From: UBA10649 sp963749905
GTDB taxonomy: Bacteria > Actinomycetota > Actinomycetes > S36-B12
Assembly (NCBI GenBank): GCA_963749905.1
Contig: CAVVOF010000004.1
Span: 62,001 to 126,000, forward strand
Direction: 5' to 3'
Length of the DNA stretch: 64,000 bases
Part shown: positions 8,457 to 18,200 of the stretch, in pieces
Layout: each line of letters begins with the position of its first letter
Numbering within the stretch: position 1 is the stretch's first letter
Made by a program: the position numbers and the translations under genes
The notes under the pieces: model-generated
Seen by the model: the letters and a program-made list of their open reading frames with translations, nothing else
The model's database searches: none
Told to the model about the DNA's origin: nothing

Positions 8457-9957
8457 CGGCGTTCCAGTCGGTCTCCGCGGCGACCCTGAGCGCCTGAGCG
8501 GCGATCGTCAGCGCAGGGTTCTGCGCGGCCGACGAGGGGAAGAAGGAGGAGTCGACCACGAACAGGTTGGCGTGGTCGTGGGAGCGGCACCACGGATCGA
8601 GAACGCTGCGCGCCGGGTCCGTGCCCGCCACGGCCGTCCCGCACATGTGGCTGTTCATCGAGATGTCGAACCGCTGCTCGAAGACGGCCCGGTAGCCGGC
8701 CTTGTGCAGGGCCTTCTTGGCCGTCGACAGCAGCGCCTCGTGACGGTCGTAGTTCGTGCGCCGCCAGGACACCTGGATGCGGCCCTCGGGGTCGACGGTC
8801 ACCCGGTTGTGCACCGAGGGCAGGTCCTCGCTCATCACGACCCATTCGACGCTGCGCCCGGCGACCCGGTCGAGCATGCGCTTCGGGGCCTTGGTGGCGT
8901 GCGACTTCATCATGGAGCCCTGCACCTTGCCGATGAGCTGCAAGCTCCCGCCGGGATAGCCGTCACCGAGGTCGTGGTACCAGTCGTTGACCGCCATCGT
9001 CTTCTGGAAGACCACGTCGTTGGCGCGACGCGGATCCACGGCGGCGATGTGCGTGTTGTTGTGCACCATGTAGTTGCGCCCCACCAGCCCGCTCGAGTTC
9101 GCGATGCCGGTCGGATGCTCGTCGGACCGGCTGGCCAGCAGCAGCGCGGCCGAGTTGGCCGCGCCGGCGGACAGCACGAACGCGCCACCCTCGACAACGA
9201 GCGGCTCGCCGTCGAGATCGCCATGCAGGCGGACCACCCGGCCCGGCCCGTCGACCTCGATCCGACGCACCCGGGCGCCGGTCAGCAGGCGCACGCTGCC
9301 CCCGCTGAGCGCGGGTCCGAGTGCGCACGTCTCGGCGTCCGACTTCGCCCCGAGCCGGCAGGGGAAGCCGTCGCAGGTCTGGCAGCGCACGCAGGTGCCG
9401 CCCGGTCGAAGGTCGACGCCCATGGAGGTGCTCGACGGGTGCAGGCCCTGCAGCTCGAGCCGGCGCATGGTCTCTGCGATGTAGGGGTCGTGCGGAAGCG
9501 GCGGATACGGGAAGGGCGCGCTGCGCCACGGCTCGGACGGGTCCTCCCCGGTGGTGCCGTGCACCCGGTAGAGCGACTCCGCCTGGCCGTAGTACTGCTC
9601 GAGATCGGCATACGTGAACGGCCACGCGGGCGAGACGCCGGACGGGTAGACGGTCTCGTCGAGGTCGCGCTCGCGGAATCGGGGCAGGCTGGCGCCGTAG
9701 ACCTTGGTGTTGCCACCGACGACGTAGTGCACGCCGGGCGGGAACTCATGGCCCTCGTCATCCAGCCACAGCTCGTCCGGCTTGTACCGGCGCTCGAGGA
9801 ACACCGCCTCGGGAGACCAGTTCTCCGGCTCGCGCGGCAGCACCTGCCCGCGCTCGAGCACGAGCGTGCTGATGCCGCGCTGAGCCAGCCCCCACGCCAA
9901 GGTCCCACCGCCCATGCCGCTGCCGACGATGACCACCTGCGCGGACTCTGCTGCCAC
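8449..9957 (-). CDS. GMC-family FAD-dependent oxidoreductase
   Basis: 502 residues. The N-terminal dinucleotide-binding loop is VVIVGSGMGGGTLAWGLA, followed by LERG at the end of the second strand. The C-terminal GMC half ends with MCGTAVAG, FVVDSSFFPSSAAQNPALT and the usual active-site region. A Cys-rich insertion (CVRCQTCDGFPC, about residues 183-194) is seen in gluconate/sorbose dehydrogenase-like subgroups. Substrate is probably an alcohol or sugar. It starts at GTG, with TAGGTT six bases upstream (9964-9969, minus strand), a leaderless start. xthA follows in overlap. Confidence 0.85.
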   Translation of the reverse strand: MAAESAQVVIVGSGMGGGTLAWGLAQRGISTLVLERGQVLPREPENWSPEAVFLERRYKPDELWLDDEGHEFPPGVHYVVGGNTKVYGASLPRFRERDLDETVYPSGVSPAWPFTYADLEQYYGQAESLYRVHGTTGEDPSEPWRSAPFPYPPLPHDPYIAETMRRLELQGLHPSSTSMGVDLRPGGTCVRCQTCDGFPCRLGAKSDAETCALGPALSGGSVRLLTGARVRRIEVDGPGRVVRLHGDLDGEPLVVEGGAFVLSAGAANSAALLLASRSDEHPTGIANSSGLVGRNYMVHNNTHIAAVDPRRANDVVFQKTMAVNDWYHDLGDGYPGGSLQLIGKVQGSMMKSHATKAPKRMLDRVAGRSVEWVVMSEDLPSVHNRVTVDPEGRIQVSWRRTNYDRHEALLSTAKKALHKAGYRAVFEQRFDISMNSHMCGTAVAGTDPARSVLDPWCRSHDHANLFVVDSSFFPSSAAQNPALTIAAQALRVAAETDWNAVA

Positions 9958-10018
9958 GATCAGAACCTATCCCCCGCCGGAGCCGCCCGTCCGGCCCGCA
10001 CCCATCGGCCGTGGTGGC

Positions 10019-10861
10019 TCACCCCAGCTCGAACGTGGTGATCCCGTACACCTTGCTCAGCGGCAGGTCCGGTACCCCGCCCCGGTACATTCGCGCGGTC
10101 TCGAACACCGCGCCCAGGCCACGCGCGCGGGCCATGTCAACCGCCGCCGTGTTGGGCTCGGGGACGTCCAGGAACACCTCCGAGCCGGCGCCGGCTTGCG
10201 CGAGCAACCGGTCGAGCAGCGCGTCGGCGATGGACTCGTCGTCGGCGAACAGCGGCCCGATCTTGAATCCGCGTCGGCACGGGCGCAGCACGCCGTAGCC
10301 CGCGAGGCCTCCTTCCGCAGGAACGCCGACCGCGAGCGTGCCGTCCATCGCCAGCCACGCGGACAGGAACTCCCTGCGCTGGGCGGGGAAGCAGAGGCGG
10401 TCGTACGCGGCAACGACATCGAGGTCGGCAGGGCCCAACACGCGCAGGTCGCGGGACGCCGGGCGAGTCTCGACCACGCCGCCGAACCGGATGTTGCGAT
10501 GCACGAGCTCGAAGCCCAGCAGCAGGTACGTGGGCTGCTGCTCGACGACTCCGTCGATGCCCAGGATCCGGTCACCGGCCTGCTCGAGCACCCACTCACT
10601 GAGCCGGTGCCCGACCCCTCGGCCCCGCCACTGCGGGTCCACGATGTAGAAGCCGGCGAACGCATACTGCGGGTCGTAGCGCACGCACGACACCACGCCG
10701 ACGATGCGATCGCCCTCCCGAGCCATGACGTAGCCGCCGGGATCCGCGGCCCAGAAGGCGTCGACGTCGTGAACGCCCGGGTTCCAGCCCTCCCGAGCCG
10801 CCCACTCCACGGCCAGTGCCAGGTCGTCGCGCGTCATCGACGACACGGTCACGCCGTTCAT
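10019..10861 (-). CDS. GNAT acetyltransferase, two-domain
   Basis: 280 residues. The first half (1-130) is a standard GNAT fold with acetyl-CoA loop DPQWRGRGVGHRLSEW. The second half (140-275) resembles the second GNAT-like domain found in YitH/HsdC-type proteins, with GYGVLRPCRRGFKIGPLFAD. Substrate unknown. The ATG at 10861 is chosen because GGAGGGA lies nine bases upstream and because ATGA overlaps the DUF3097 stop by four bases. It forms a two-gene operon with the DUF3097 gene. Confidence 0.83.
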   Translation of the reverse strand: MNGVTVSSMTRDDLALAVEWAAREGWNPGVHDVDAFWAADPGGYVMAREGDRIVGVVSCVRYDPQYAFAGFYIVDPQWRGRGVGHRLSEWVLEQAGDRILGIDGVVEQQPTYLLLGFELVHRNIRFGGVVETRPASRDLRVLGPADLDVVAAYDRLCFPAQRREFLSAWLAMDGTLAVGVPAEGGLAGYGVLRPCRRGFKIGPLFADDESIADALLDRLLAQAGAGSEVFLDVPEPNTAAVDMARARGLGAVFETARMYRGGVPDLPLSKVYGITTFELG

Positions 10862-11712
10862 GGCCTTCCCTCCACCGCGTCCCCGGCGGTCACGAAGTCG
10901 ATGAGCTGCTCGACCTTGCCGAGCAGCTCCGGTTCCAGGTCGGTGTAGTCGGACACGCGGGCCTTGAGCGACCGCCACGCACGGCCCGTGTCATCGCCCC
11001 AGCCCAGGGCCGCGCAGACGCCCTCCTTCCACGGCTGGCCGCGCGGAACCACCGGCCACGCCGCGATGCCGGCCGAGCGCGGGCGGATCGCCTGCCAGAT
11101 GTCGACGTATGGATGCCCCACCACGAGCACGTCGTCGGGCCACTCCGACATCGCCGCGCTCGCCAGGCGCTGCTCCTTGGCTCCCGACACGAGGTGGTCG
11201 ACGAGCACGCCGACCCGGCGGTCGGGGCCGGGCTGCCACTGCCGCAGCCGGGGCAGCAGGTCGTCCACGCCTCCGAGCTCCTCGACGACCACCCCCTCCA
11301 GTCTCAGGTCGTCGCCCCACACCGCTTCGACGAGCTCCGCGTCGTGCCGTCCCTCGACCCAGATCCGCGAGGCGCGCGCCACCCGGGCGCGTTGCCCCAT
11401 CACGGCCACCGAGCCGGACGCCGTGCGTCCCGCCGCCGCATTCGTGGGTCCCGCCGGTCGCTGCAGGTCGACCAGTTGGCCGTCGATCAGGAAGGTCGGG
11501 CCGAGCGCGAACGGCCGGCGGGTGCCGTGCCGGTCCTCGAGCACCACTGCCCAGCCGTCTGCGCCCTTCTGCCAGTCCACGACAGCCCCGCACCAGCCGG
11601 AGCGAGCGCACTCCACCACCAGCCCGCGCTCCGCGGGCACGCTCGGCACGGATGGCCGGGCCGCCCGGCCGCCATCGGCCAGCACGTCGATGCCATAACG
11701 ATCCGGTCGCAC
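10858..11712 (-). CDS. DUF3097 family protein
   Basis: 284 residues of an actinobacterial family of unknown function. Recognisable blocks are RIWVEGRHDAELVEAVWG, a toprim-like strand, then VGVLVDHLVSGAKEQRLA and VGHPYVDIWQAIRP. The acidic residues and overall order suggest a toprim-like nucleic-acid or phosphoryl fold, which is inference. The GTG start has TAGGGT six bases upstream (11719-11724, minus strand), another leaderless start. It diverges from the LppM-like gene and is followed in overlap by the GNAT gene. Confidence 0.83.
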   Translation of the reverse strand: MRPDRYGIDVLADGGRAARPSVPSVPAERGLVVECARSGWCGAVVDWQKGADGWAVVLEDRHGTRRPFALGPTFLIDGQLVDLQRPAGPTNAAAGRTASGSVAVMGQRARVARASRIWVEGRHDAELVEAVWGDDLRLEGVVVEELGGVDDLLPRLRQWQPGPDRRVGVLVDHLVSGAKEQRLASAAMSEWPDDVLVVGHPYVDIWQAIRPRSAGIAAWPVVPRGQPWKEGVCAALGWGDDTGRAWRSLKARVSDYTDLEPELLGKVEQLIDFVTAGDAVEGRP

Positions 11713-11796
11713 CGTTCGACCCTAGTTGCGCACGGCGCGAGACCGCGGTAGCCGCGGCCGTACGATGAGCCGACCAGCCCACGATCGGGGAGAGCC

Positions 11797-12894
11797 ATGA
11801 CCACGACCACGCGCCGCTCCTGGCGTCTCACCCGCCTCGCCGCCGTGGGCGCCGTCGCGGTCACCCTGCTGAGCGCCTGCATCAGCGTGAAGGCCGACCT
11901 GACGGTCAATCCGGACGCCACCGCCAGCGGGACTTTCGCGCTGGAGCTCGAGAAGGAGGCCGCAGGATTCCTGGGCATCACCTCGCTCGACACGTTCGCG
12001 GAGGGCATCGACTCGGGCGACGTCTCCGGGGGAACGGGACTCGAGCAGTTCCAGACCTGCACGCCTTCCGAGACCGATGCCGCCTTCGTCTACTCGTGCT
12101 CGTTCGAGAACGCCGCGTTCACCGCCGACGACGGCCCCTGGACGATCGCCAAGGACGGTGACCAGATCACCTTCCGCATGCAGAGCGCCGCCGACGAGGA
12201 GGCCGCGGGCACCGAGGAGCTGCTCGGGGACGCCTCCGTCGGTGAGATCGAGGTCAAGGTCGCCTTCCCCGGCCCCATCTCGTCGATCACCGGTTCCGGT
12301 GCGGAGCAGACATCTGACACCACGGCCACCATCAGCGGCTCGCTGACGGACCAGCTGGAGGTGACCATCGTCAGTGCCGCCGGTGGGGGTGGCGCGCTGT
12401 CGTCGCTGCTGGTGCTGCTGATCTTCGCTGCGATCGTGATCCTGATCATCGTCGTCGTGGTCGTGCTGATCATGCGCCGCCGCGGAGGCGGCTCCGAGCT
12501 CGATGCGGAGACCGTGGCCGCCGCCGAGGCCATCGCGCCCGAGCCTGACGCGGTTCCGCTGACGCCCGAGGAGTTGGCGGACCTGGAGGCGCCGACGACG
12601 GAGGAGGCCGCCACTGTCGTCGAGGAAGCGGCAGTCGAGGAAGCGGCAGCCGAGGAAACTCCGGTAGCTGAGGAAGCCGTCGTCGAGGAAACCGCCGCCG
12701 TCGAGGAAGCGGCAGTCGACGAAGCGGCAGTCGACGAAGCGGCAGTCGCTGAGGCTCCGGTAGTTGAGGAAGCCGTCATCGAGGAAGCCGCCGTCGTTGA
12801 CGCTCCGGTAGTTGAGGAAGCCGCCGTCGTCGAGGAAGCCGTCGTCGAGGCGGACGACACCGACGAGAGGCCGCCGGCTCCCCCCGTCGGCTAG
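11797..12894 (+). CDS. LppM-type lipoprotein with Ala/Glu repeat tail
   Basis: 365 residues. An N-terminal signal peptide ends in the lipobox LLSAC (Cys28). Residues 29-205 match the LppM domain known from a mycobacterial envelope lipoprotein involved in phagosome trafficking. A membrane helix (about 210-233) and RRR stop-transfer follow. The tail (about 265-350) is built of degenerate five-residue units such as VEEAA, VDEAA and VVEEA, strongly acidic. TACGAT at 11761-11766 may be the -10 box and GGGGAGAG precedes the ATG. The tail may span or contact the cell wall or cytoplasm; its side is uncertain. Confidence 0.8.
   Translation: MTTTTRRSWRLTRLAAVGAVAVTLLSACISVKADLTVNPDATASGTFALELEKEAAGFLGITSLDTFAEGIDSGDVSGGTGLEQFQTCTPSETDAAFVYSCSFENAAFTADDGPWTIAKDGDQITFRMQSAADEEAAGTEELLGDASVGEIEVKVAFPGPISSITGSGAEQTSDTTATISGSLTDQLEVTIVSAAGGGGALSSLLVLLIFAAIVILIIVVVVVLIMRRRGGGSELDAETVAAAEAIAPEPDAVPLTPEELADLEAPTTEEAATVVEEAAVEEAAAEETPVAEEAVVEETAAVEEAAVDEAAVDEAAVAEAPVVEEAVIEEAAVVDAPVVEEAAVVEEAVVEADDTDERPPAPPVG
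12600..12860 (+). repeat. Degenerate 15-bp coding repeat
   Basis: Tandem variants of GTCGAGGAAGCGGCA encode (V/A)(E/D)EA(A/V) units in the LppM-like gene. The unit drifts in sequence but keeps frame, so the repeat number can vary by slippage without breaking the protein. Confidence 0.6.
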
Positions 12895-12895
12895 C

Positions 12896-13801
12896 TCAGG
12901 CGAGCAGTCGTGCGTGGGCCAGGCTGCGACGCAGCCAGGCCTTGCGCTCGCGGCTGAGCCGCGCAGCCTCGGACACGTCGATCACCCGGAAGCCGACCTC
13001 GTCCCCCGGCGCCAGCAGGCTGACCCGATCTCGATCGGCGTCCGCCACGACAGCCACCACCGGGTATCCGCCGGTGAGGGCCCCGTCGGGCCCGAGGATG
13101 ATCGGCTCCCCGGACGGCGTCAGCTGGATCGCGCCGGGCACGGTGGGACTGCTGGGCACGGTGCCCGACCCACGCCGATCTCCCGCGGCCAGCCGGATTC
13201 CCGAGCGTGACGTGTGGCTTACCTGCCAGGTCGTCGTGGTCAGGTCCTGCACCGGCCCGCTCGCCGGCACCACCCGAACCGGGCCCCGGTCCTGCACGAG
13301 CGGCCGGTGGAACGCCCCCACCTGCGCGGCAGCGTGTTCGGGAGTGGTGCCCGCCAGTTCCGCACCAGCCGCCACGATCGGGCCGCCCAATCGTGAGAAC
13401 GTGTCGGTTGCCGCCGACCCGAGTACGAGAGGCGGCTGCCATCCGGCGAGCCCGACGTAGACCGGTCCGGGGCCGCCCCACCGGATCGACAGGACCGCGC
13501 CGACCTGACCGACGTGCGTGCTGCCGGTCGCGCTCACCGACCCGTCGAGGGCGACGTCCGCGGGACCCACGACCGCGAACACGACCGATGCCCTCAGTTC
13601 GAGCTCCAGCAGGCCGCCCAGCACCTCGAGCGCGGGCGTACGCGGATCAAGAGCCCCGGTCACCAACCCGGCGGCGATCAGGTAGCGCTCGCGATGGAGG
13701 GCTCCCGATCGAGGCACGCCCACGTCCGTGAAGCCGCGGCGACCGCCGTCCTGCACGGTGGTCAGACCCGGCCTGAGCACGGTTGCGAGTAGCCCGGTCA
13801 T
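12896..13801 (-). CDS. pxpC: 5-oxoprolinase subunit C
   Basis: 301 residues of the KipA/urea-amidolyase carboxyltransferase-like family. It opens with RPGLTTVQDGGRRGFTDVGV, the family signature, and contains PILGPDGALTGGYPVV-like text near residue 235 (IILGPDGALTGGYP). PxpABC hydrolyses 5-oxoproline to glutamate with ATP. The ATG at 13801 overlaps the pxpB stop as ATGA. Three bases separate its end from the convergent LppM-like gene. This is the last gene of the GGDEF-EAL/pxpA/pxpB/pxpC run. Confidence 0.9.
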   Translation of the reverse strand: MTGLLATVLRPGLTTVQDGGRRGFTDVGVPRSGALHRERYLIAAGLVTGALDPRTPALEVLGGLLELELRASVVFAVVGPADVALDGSVSATGSTHVGQVGAVLSIRWGGPGPVYVGLAGWQPPLVLGSAATDTFSRLGGPIVAAGAELAGTTPEHAAAQVGAFHRPLVQDRGPVRVVPASGPVQDLTTTTWQVSHTSRSGIRLAAGDRRGSGTVPSSPTVPGAIQLTPSGEPIILGPDGALTGGYPVVAVVADADRDRVSLLAPGDEVGFRVIDVSEAARLSRERKAWLRRSLAHARLLA

Positions 13802-14440
13802 TCGCGGACCTCGACGAACACGACGTGGTCCCCGGGGCGCAGCAGGCTCGGGGAGTCGCTGCGGTCGGGCGAGAACAGCGGGGCGGAGCAGGTGCCGATC
13901 AGGTGCCAGCCCCCGGGCATGGCCTCGGGATAGACCGCGCTCATGCCGGCCGCGATGGCCACGCTTCCCGCGGGCACAGCGGATCGCGGACTGGCGCAGC
14001 CGGGAGAGGAGCTGCCACGGCAGTTCCGGTGGACCGATGGGCAGCAGGTAGCCGAACCCCGGCGCGAAGCCCATCATCGCGACCTGCCACCCCTGCTTCC
14101 GGTGTGCTGCGGCGAGTTCCGCTGGCCGGCACTCCAGCACCGCGGCCGCAGTCTCCAGGTCGATCCCGTCGTAGCTCACCTCGAGCAGGACGCGGCGTGC
14201 CGGCGATGGCCGGGTGCGCGGCGCGGGGCTGACGTCGGCGAGCAGGGCACGGACCCGTTCGAGCAGTGCGGGGTCCGGCTCCTCCCCCGCCACCAGCAGC
14301 GAGGCGAGACCCGGGCGCACCTCATGCTCGGGCAGCGCCGCGGTGAGGGCCGCCAGATAGGCCGATCTCGACTCCGCGTCCGCCACGGCGATGCTGACGG
14401 CGCAGTCCCCGTACCAGGAGACGGCGGACACCGAGGTCAC
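13798..14440 (-). pseudogene. pxpB: 5-oxoprolinase subunit B, frameshifted
   Basis: The first 147 or so residues read as PxpB (KipI-like, GFAPGFGYLLPIGPPELP). Near 13983-13990 the frame slips: the expected VPAGSVAIAAGMSAVYPEAM and its continuation to ...VFVEVRE are one base out of phase, ending in a stop at 13798 that overlaps pxpC as ATGA. Restoring a CG dinucleotide in CAGTCCGCGATCCGCTGTG gives QSARSAVPAG, an exact family fit. The rest of the gene is intact, with no further stop, so a sequencing error or very recent mutation is likelier than decay. The start is GTG, overlapping pxpA by four bases. Confidence 0.85.
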
Positions 14441-15240
14441 TCGACGTCACCGGGCCCGGGCTGTCCTTGCTCCCGTCGGTCATGCCGGGCTATCCGCACG
14501 CCGGCTGCCTCGAGCGCCTGCCGAACCCGCCGGGCCAGGCCCACGGCGCCCGGAGTGTCGCCGTGCAGGCACACCGTCGCGCCCACCAACTCGACGATCG
14601 ATCCGTCCGCGGCGAGTACCCGCCCCTCCGTGACCATCTGCACGGCGCGTCCGGCCACCACGTCCGGATCGTGCAGGACGGCACCGGGTTCGGAACGCGG
14701 CCGGAGGCTGCCGTCAGGGGAATAGGCGCGATCGGCGAAGACCTCCGGCAGGAAGTCGATTCCCCTCTCCCGGCACGCCCGTTCCAACCGCGTCCCCGCG
14801 AGCCCCATGACGGCAACCGGCAGGCTGCCTCGCGCCGTCAGGGCGGCGACGATGCCGTCGAGCATCGCCTCGGCCACCTCCGGGTCGCGTCCGGCGTCCG
14901 CGTAGAGCGCGCCGTGGGCCTTGACGTGCGACAAGGTCACGCCGCGGTCATGGCAGGCATCGACGACCGCGACGACCTGCTCAGACACGAACGCCGCTAC
15001 GCCGGCTCGGCCATGGTCGAGCCACCGAGAGGACCGGCCGAAGCCGGCCGGATCAGGGTAGGAGGGGTGCGCCCCGATCGCGACGTCATGCAGGGCGGCC
15101 AGCCGAACGGTCTCCTGCAGGACGTATCCGCCGCCCGCGTGCCCGCCGGCCGCCACGTTCGCCGACGTGACCAGGGCGAACAGCGCCGCATCGTCGGCGC
15201 ACTCCTCGCCGACATCGGCGTTGAGATCGACGGCGGTCAC
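14437..15240 (-). CDS. pxpA: 5-oxoprolinase subunit A, LamB/YcsF family
   Basis: 267 residues. The family opening VDLNADVGEE is followed by SANVAAGGHAGG, GAHPSYPD, HVKAHGALYAD and VCLHGDTPGA, the conserved His/Asp blocks of PxpA. With PxpB and PxpC it forms the prokaryotic 5-oxoprolinase, which recycles the pyroglutamate that forms spontaneously from glutamine. The GTG start overlaps the stop of the GGDEF-EAL gene by four bases (GTGA) and its own stop overlaps pxpB, so all are translationally coupled. Confidence 0.92.
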   Translation of the reverse strand: MTAVDLNADVGEECADDAALFALVTSANVAAGGHAGGGYVLQETVRLAALHDVAIGAHPSYPDPAGFGRSSRWLDHGRAGVAAFVSEQVVAVVDACHDRGVTLSHVKAHGALYADAGRDPEVAEAMLDGIVAALTARGSLPVAVMGLAGTRLERACRERGIDFLPEVFADRAYSPDGSLRPRSEPGAVLHDPDVVAGRAVQMVTEGRVLAADGSIVELVGATVCLHGDTPGAVGLARRVRQALEAAGVRIARHDRREQGQPGPGDVE

Positions 15241-18200
15241 GTCTCGAGTGTAAGGATCCCGCTCTCGCGCTCGAGGACCTGCGGCCGGGCGAAGAGGTAG
15301 CCCTGTCCGCGGTCGCAGCCCAGTTCGATCAGTCGCTGCCGCTGCTCAGGCGTCTCGACGCCCTCCGCCACCACCACGAAGCCGAGAGTGTGCGAGACCG
15401 AGATCATGGCGTCGACGACGGCGGTCTTGCGGTCGTCGATGCCCACGCCCCCGGTGAACTCGCGATCGATCTTGACGATGTCGACGGGGAACTGCGTGAG
15501 CCAGGTCAGGCTCGAGTAGCCGGTGCCGAAGTCGTCCAGGGCCACCCGTACCCCCGCGTCATGCAGTTGCGTCAGCTCCCGTCTCGACCGGTCGGGGTCG
15601 TGGATGAGTGCCGTCTCCGTGACCTCGATGGCCAGCCTGCTCGTCGGTACCCCGCGGGCCGCCGCCTCATCCAGCAGCAGGTCGGCGAAGCCGCCGTCAC
15701 GCAGCTGCACCGGACTGACGTTGACGCTGACAAAGGCCTCCGGACGATCGTCCAGCAGCCACGGCACGTCGGTCAGTACTCGCCTGACGATCCAGGCCCC
15801 GAGCGGGATGATCAATCCGGTGGACTCCGCCTGCGGCACGAAGTCGGACGGTGGCCGCAGGCTCCCGTCCGGAGCGGGGAGCCGGATGAGTGACTCGGCC
15901 CCCACGAGCGCGCCGCTGGCCAGGTCGACGATGGGCTGGTAGGCCATGACCAGGCGATCGAGGTCGATGGCGTACCGCAGCTCTTCCTGGATCTCCACCG
16001 CGAACTGCACCTGCTGGTCGATGGTGCGTTCATACAGCTCGACCCGGTTCCGACCGCCCTCCTTCGCCCGGTACATCGCCAGATCGGCCCGCCGAAGCAG
16101 CTCGTCCACGCCGACGGCCGCGTCCCGGGTGGTGGCGATGCCGATGCTCATGGCAGGTCGGAACTCCCGGTCGGCGACCGCCATCGGCTCCCTGAGCCGG
16201 TCCTGGAGTCGCAGGGCCAGCAGCACCGCGCTGCGCTCGTCCTGCAGGTCCTCGGCGAGGACCACGAACTCGTCGCCTCCGAGGCGCGCCACGGTGTCCT
16301 CCGGTCGTACCGTCGCACGCAGGCGATCGGCGACACCCACCAGCAACCGGTCGCCGACCTGATGGCCGAGGCTGTCGTTGACGTCCTTGAATCGGTCGAG
16401 GTCGCAGAAGAGCACGGCCAAAGTGCTGGGATGTCGGCGCAGGCGCGCGATCGCGGCCTGCATGCGCTCGCGCAGGGCCCGACGGTTGGGCAGGCCGGTC
16501 ACGGAGTCGCGGGTCGCCTGCTCCCGCAGCGCCGACTCGGCGGCCAGCCGCGCGGTGATGTCCTCGACCTGCACCACGACCTCGTGGATGCCGGGCCCCA
16601 CTCCGACACCCGCGGCACTGACGACTGCGCTGAGCGCCCGATCGTCGTGGGCCAGCATTCGGACCTGAACGCCCGGCGTCGGCTGGTCCGCACCGAGGCC
16701 CTCGTCCCGCTCCTCCTGCTCCAGCAGCTGACCGATCACCTCGCGGTCGTCCGGGTGGACGTGCCCCAGCAGTCCCCGCGGACACTCGACGCCACCGGGG
16801 CAGCCGAGCCAGCGCCGGAAGGCGTCGTTCGCGAACACCTGTTCTCGATGGCCCCCGTCCGTCGGCATGACTCGGACGGCCGGAATCGGCGAGAACTCGA
16901 ACACCGCGCGCAGCAGCGCCGCCTGCCGCTGCTGCCGGTGCCGGGACTGCACCAGCTCGGTGATGTCGGTCGCGATCCCGCCAACCCCCCACACCCGCCC
17001 ATCCGCTCGGCGGAGCGGGAACCGCGCCGAGTGGAAGCTCCGCACGCCGCCAACACCCACGAGCGCGTCCTCGGCGGCTACCTCGACGCCGCTCGCCACG
17101 ATCTGCCGGTCCACCTCCTCGTAGGGCGCCGCGTCGTAGCCGGGAAACAGCTCCCGGTCCGTTCGTCCGATGGTCTCGTCGGCGGTCAGGCCGGTGAACT
17201 CCTCCCACGCGGTGTTCGCAAGGACGTATCGCCCGGCGTCCGGAGAGTCCTCGAAGGACTTCGCGTAGACGATCGAGGGCGACCCGTCGAGCACGTCAGA
17301 GAGCAGGCGCTGCGAGTCGACGAGCTCGGCCTGCGCGGCCAGCCGGCCGTCGCGGAGGACGCCCAGGGCCTGCGTCAGCAGAGCGAACACGATGGCGAGC
17401 ACTTCGTACTCCAGAAGGCGGTCGGTGTCGCTCGACCCCCCTGCGGGGATCACGCCGTTTCCGGTGATCGTGGCGATTGCGCCGATGTAGTACTGCACGG
17501 CCAGCACCGGGGCGACGGCTCGCAACCCCATGCGCACCGCGATCCAGATGGAGCCGAGGGTGACGAAGATCGGCCACTGGAACACGCCGTGCGCACCGGG
17601 CACTGCCGCTATGAAGATCTGCCAGGTCATCAGCAGCGAGAAGGCCGTCGCCAGGGACCACTCGAGGGCCAGTCGCCACTGAATGTTGCGCGGCCAGGTC
17701 AAGGTGAGGACCGCCGGCGTGATGACGACGACTCCGAAGACATCGTCGATGACCCAGGACTGCCATGTGCTGACGACCGTGTCCAGCGAATCGCCGTCGA
17801 TGACCGCCGTCAGCGACACGGCCAATGCGCCGGCAACCGCGGACACCAGCAGCACGGGCAGCACGTAGGCGATGAGGTCGCGAGCATCGGCAAGCCGCCA
17901 GCCGCCGGTGCGCCGGACGAGGGCGCACATGACCCAGATCTGCGATCCGACGACCACCGCAATGACGATGTTGTCGAGCTCGAAGTCCCCGGCGAGGGCG
18001 GCGAACCCCAGCAGGCCCAGTGTCACGCCCACTGCCCCCGACGTCGTCCACCGCGCGGGCAGGCGCAGGAGCACGCCCAGGGTGAGGCCGTTGATGATGC
18101 CCAGCAGCAGGGACACCTCGTCGGCCTCGAGGCCAGCTGGCCCGAGAGCAGGCAGGATCAGATACGCCAGGCCCGTGCCGAGACCGGTCAGGATGTGCCC

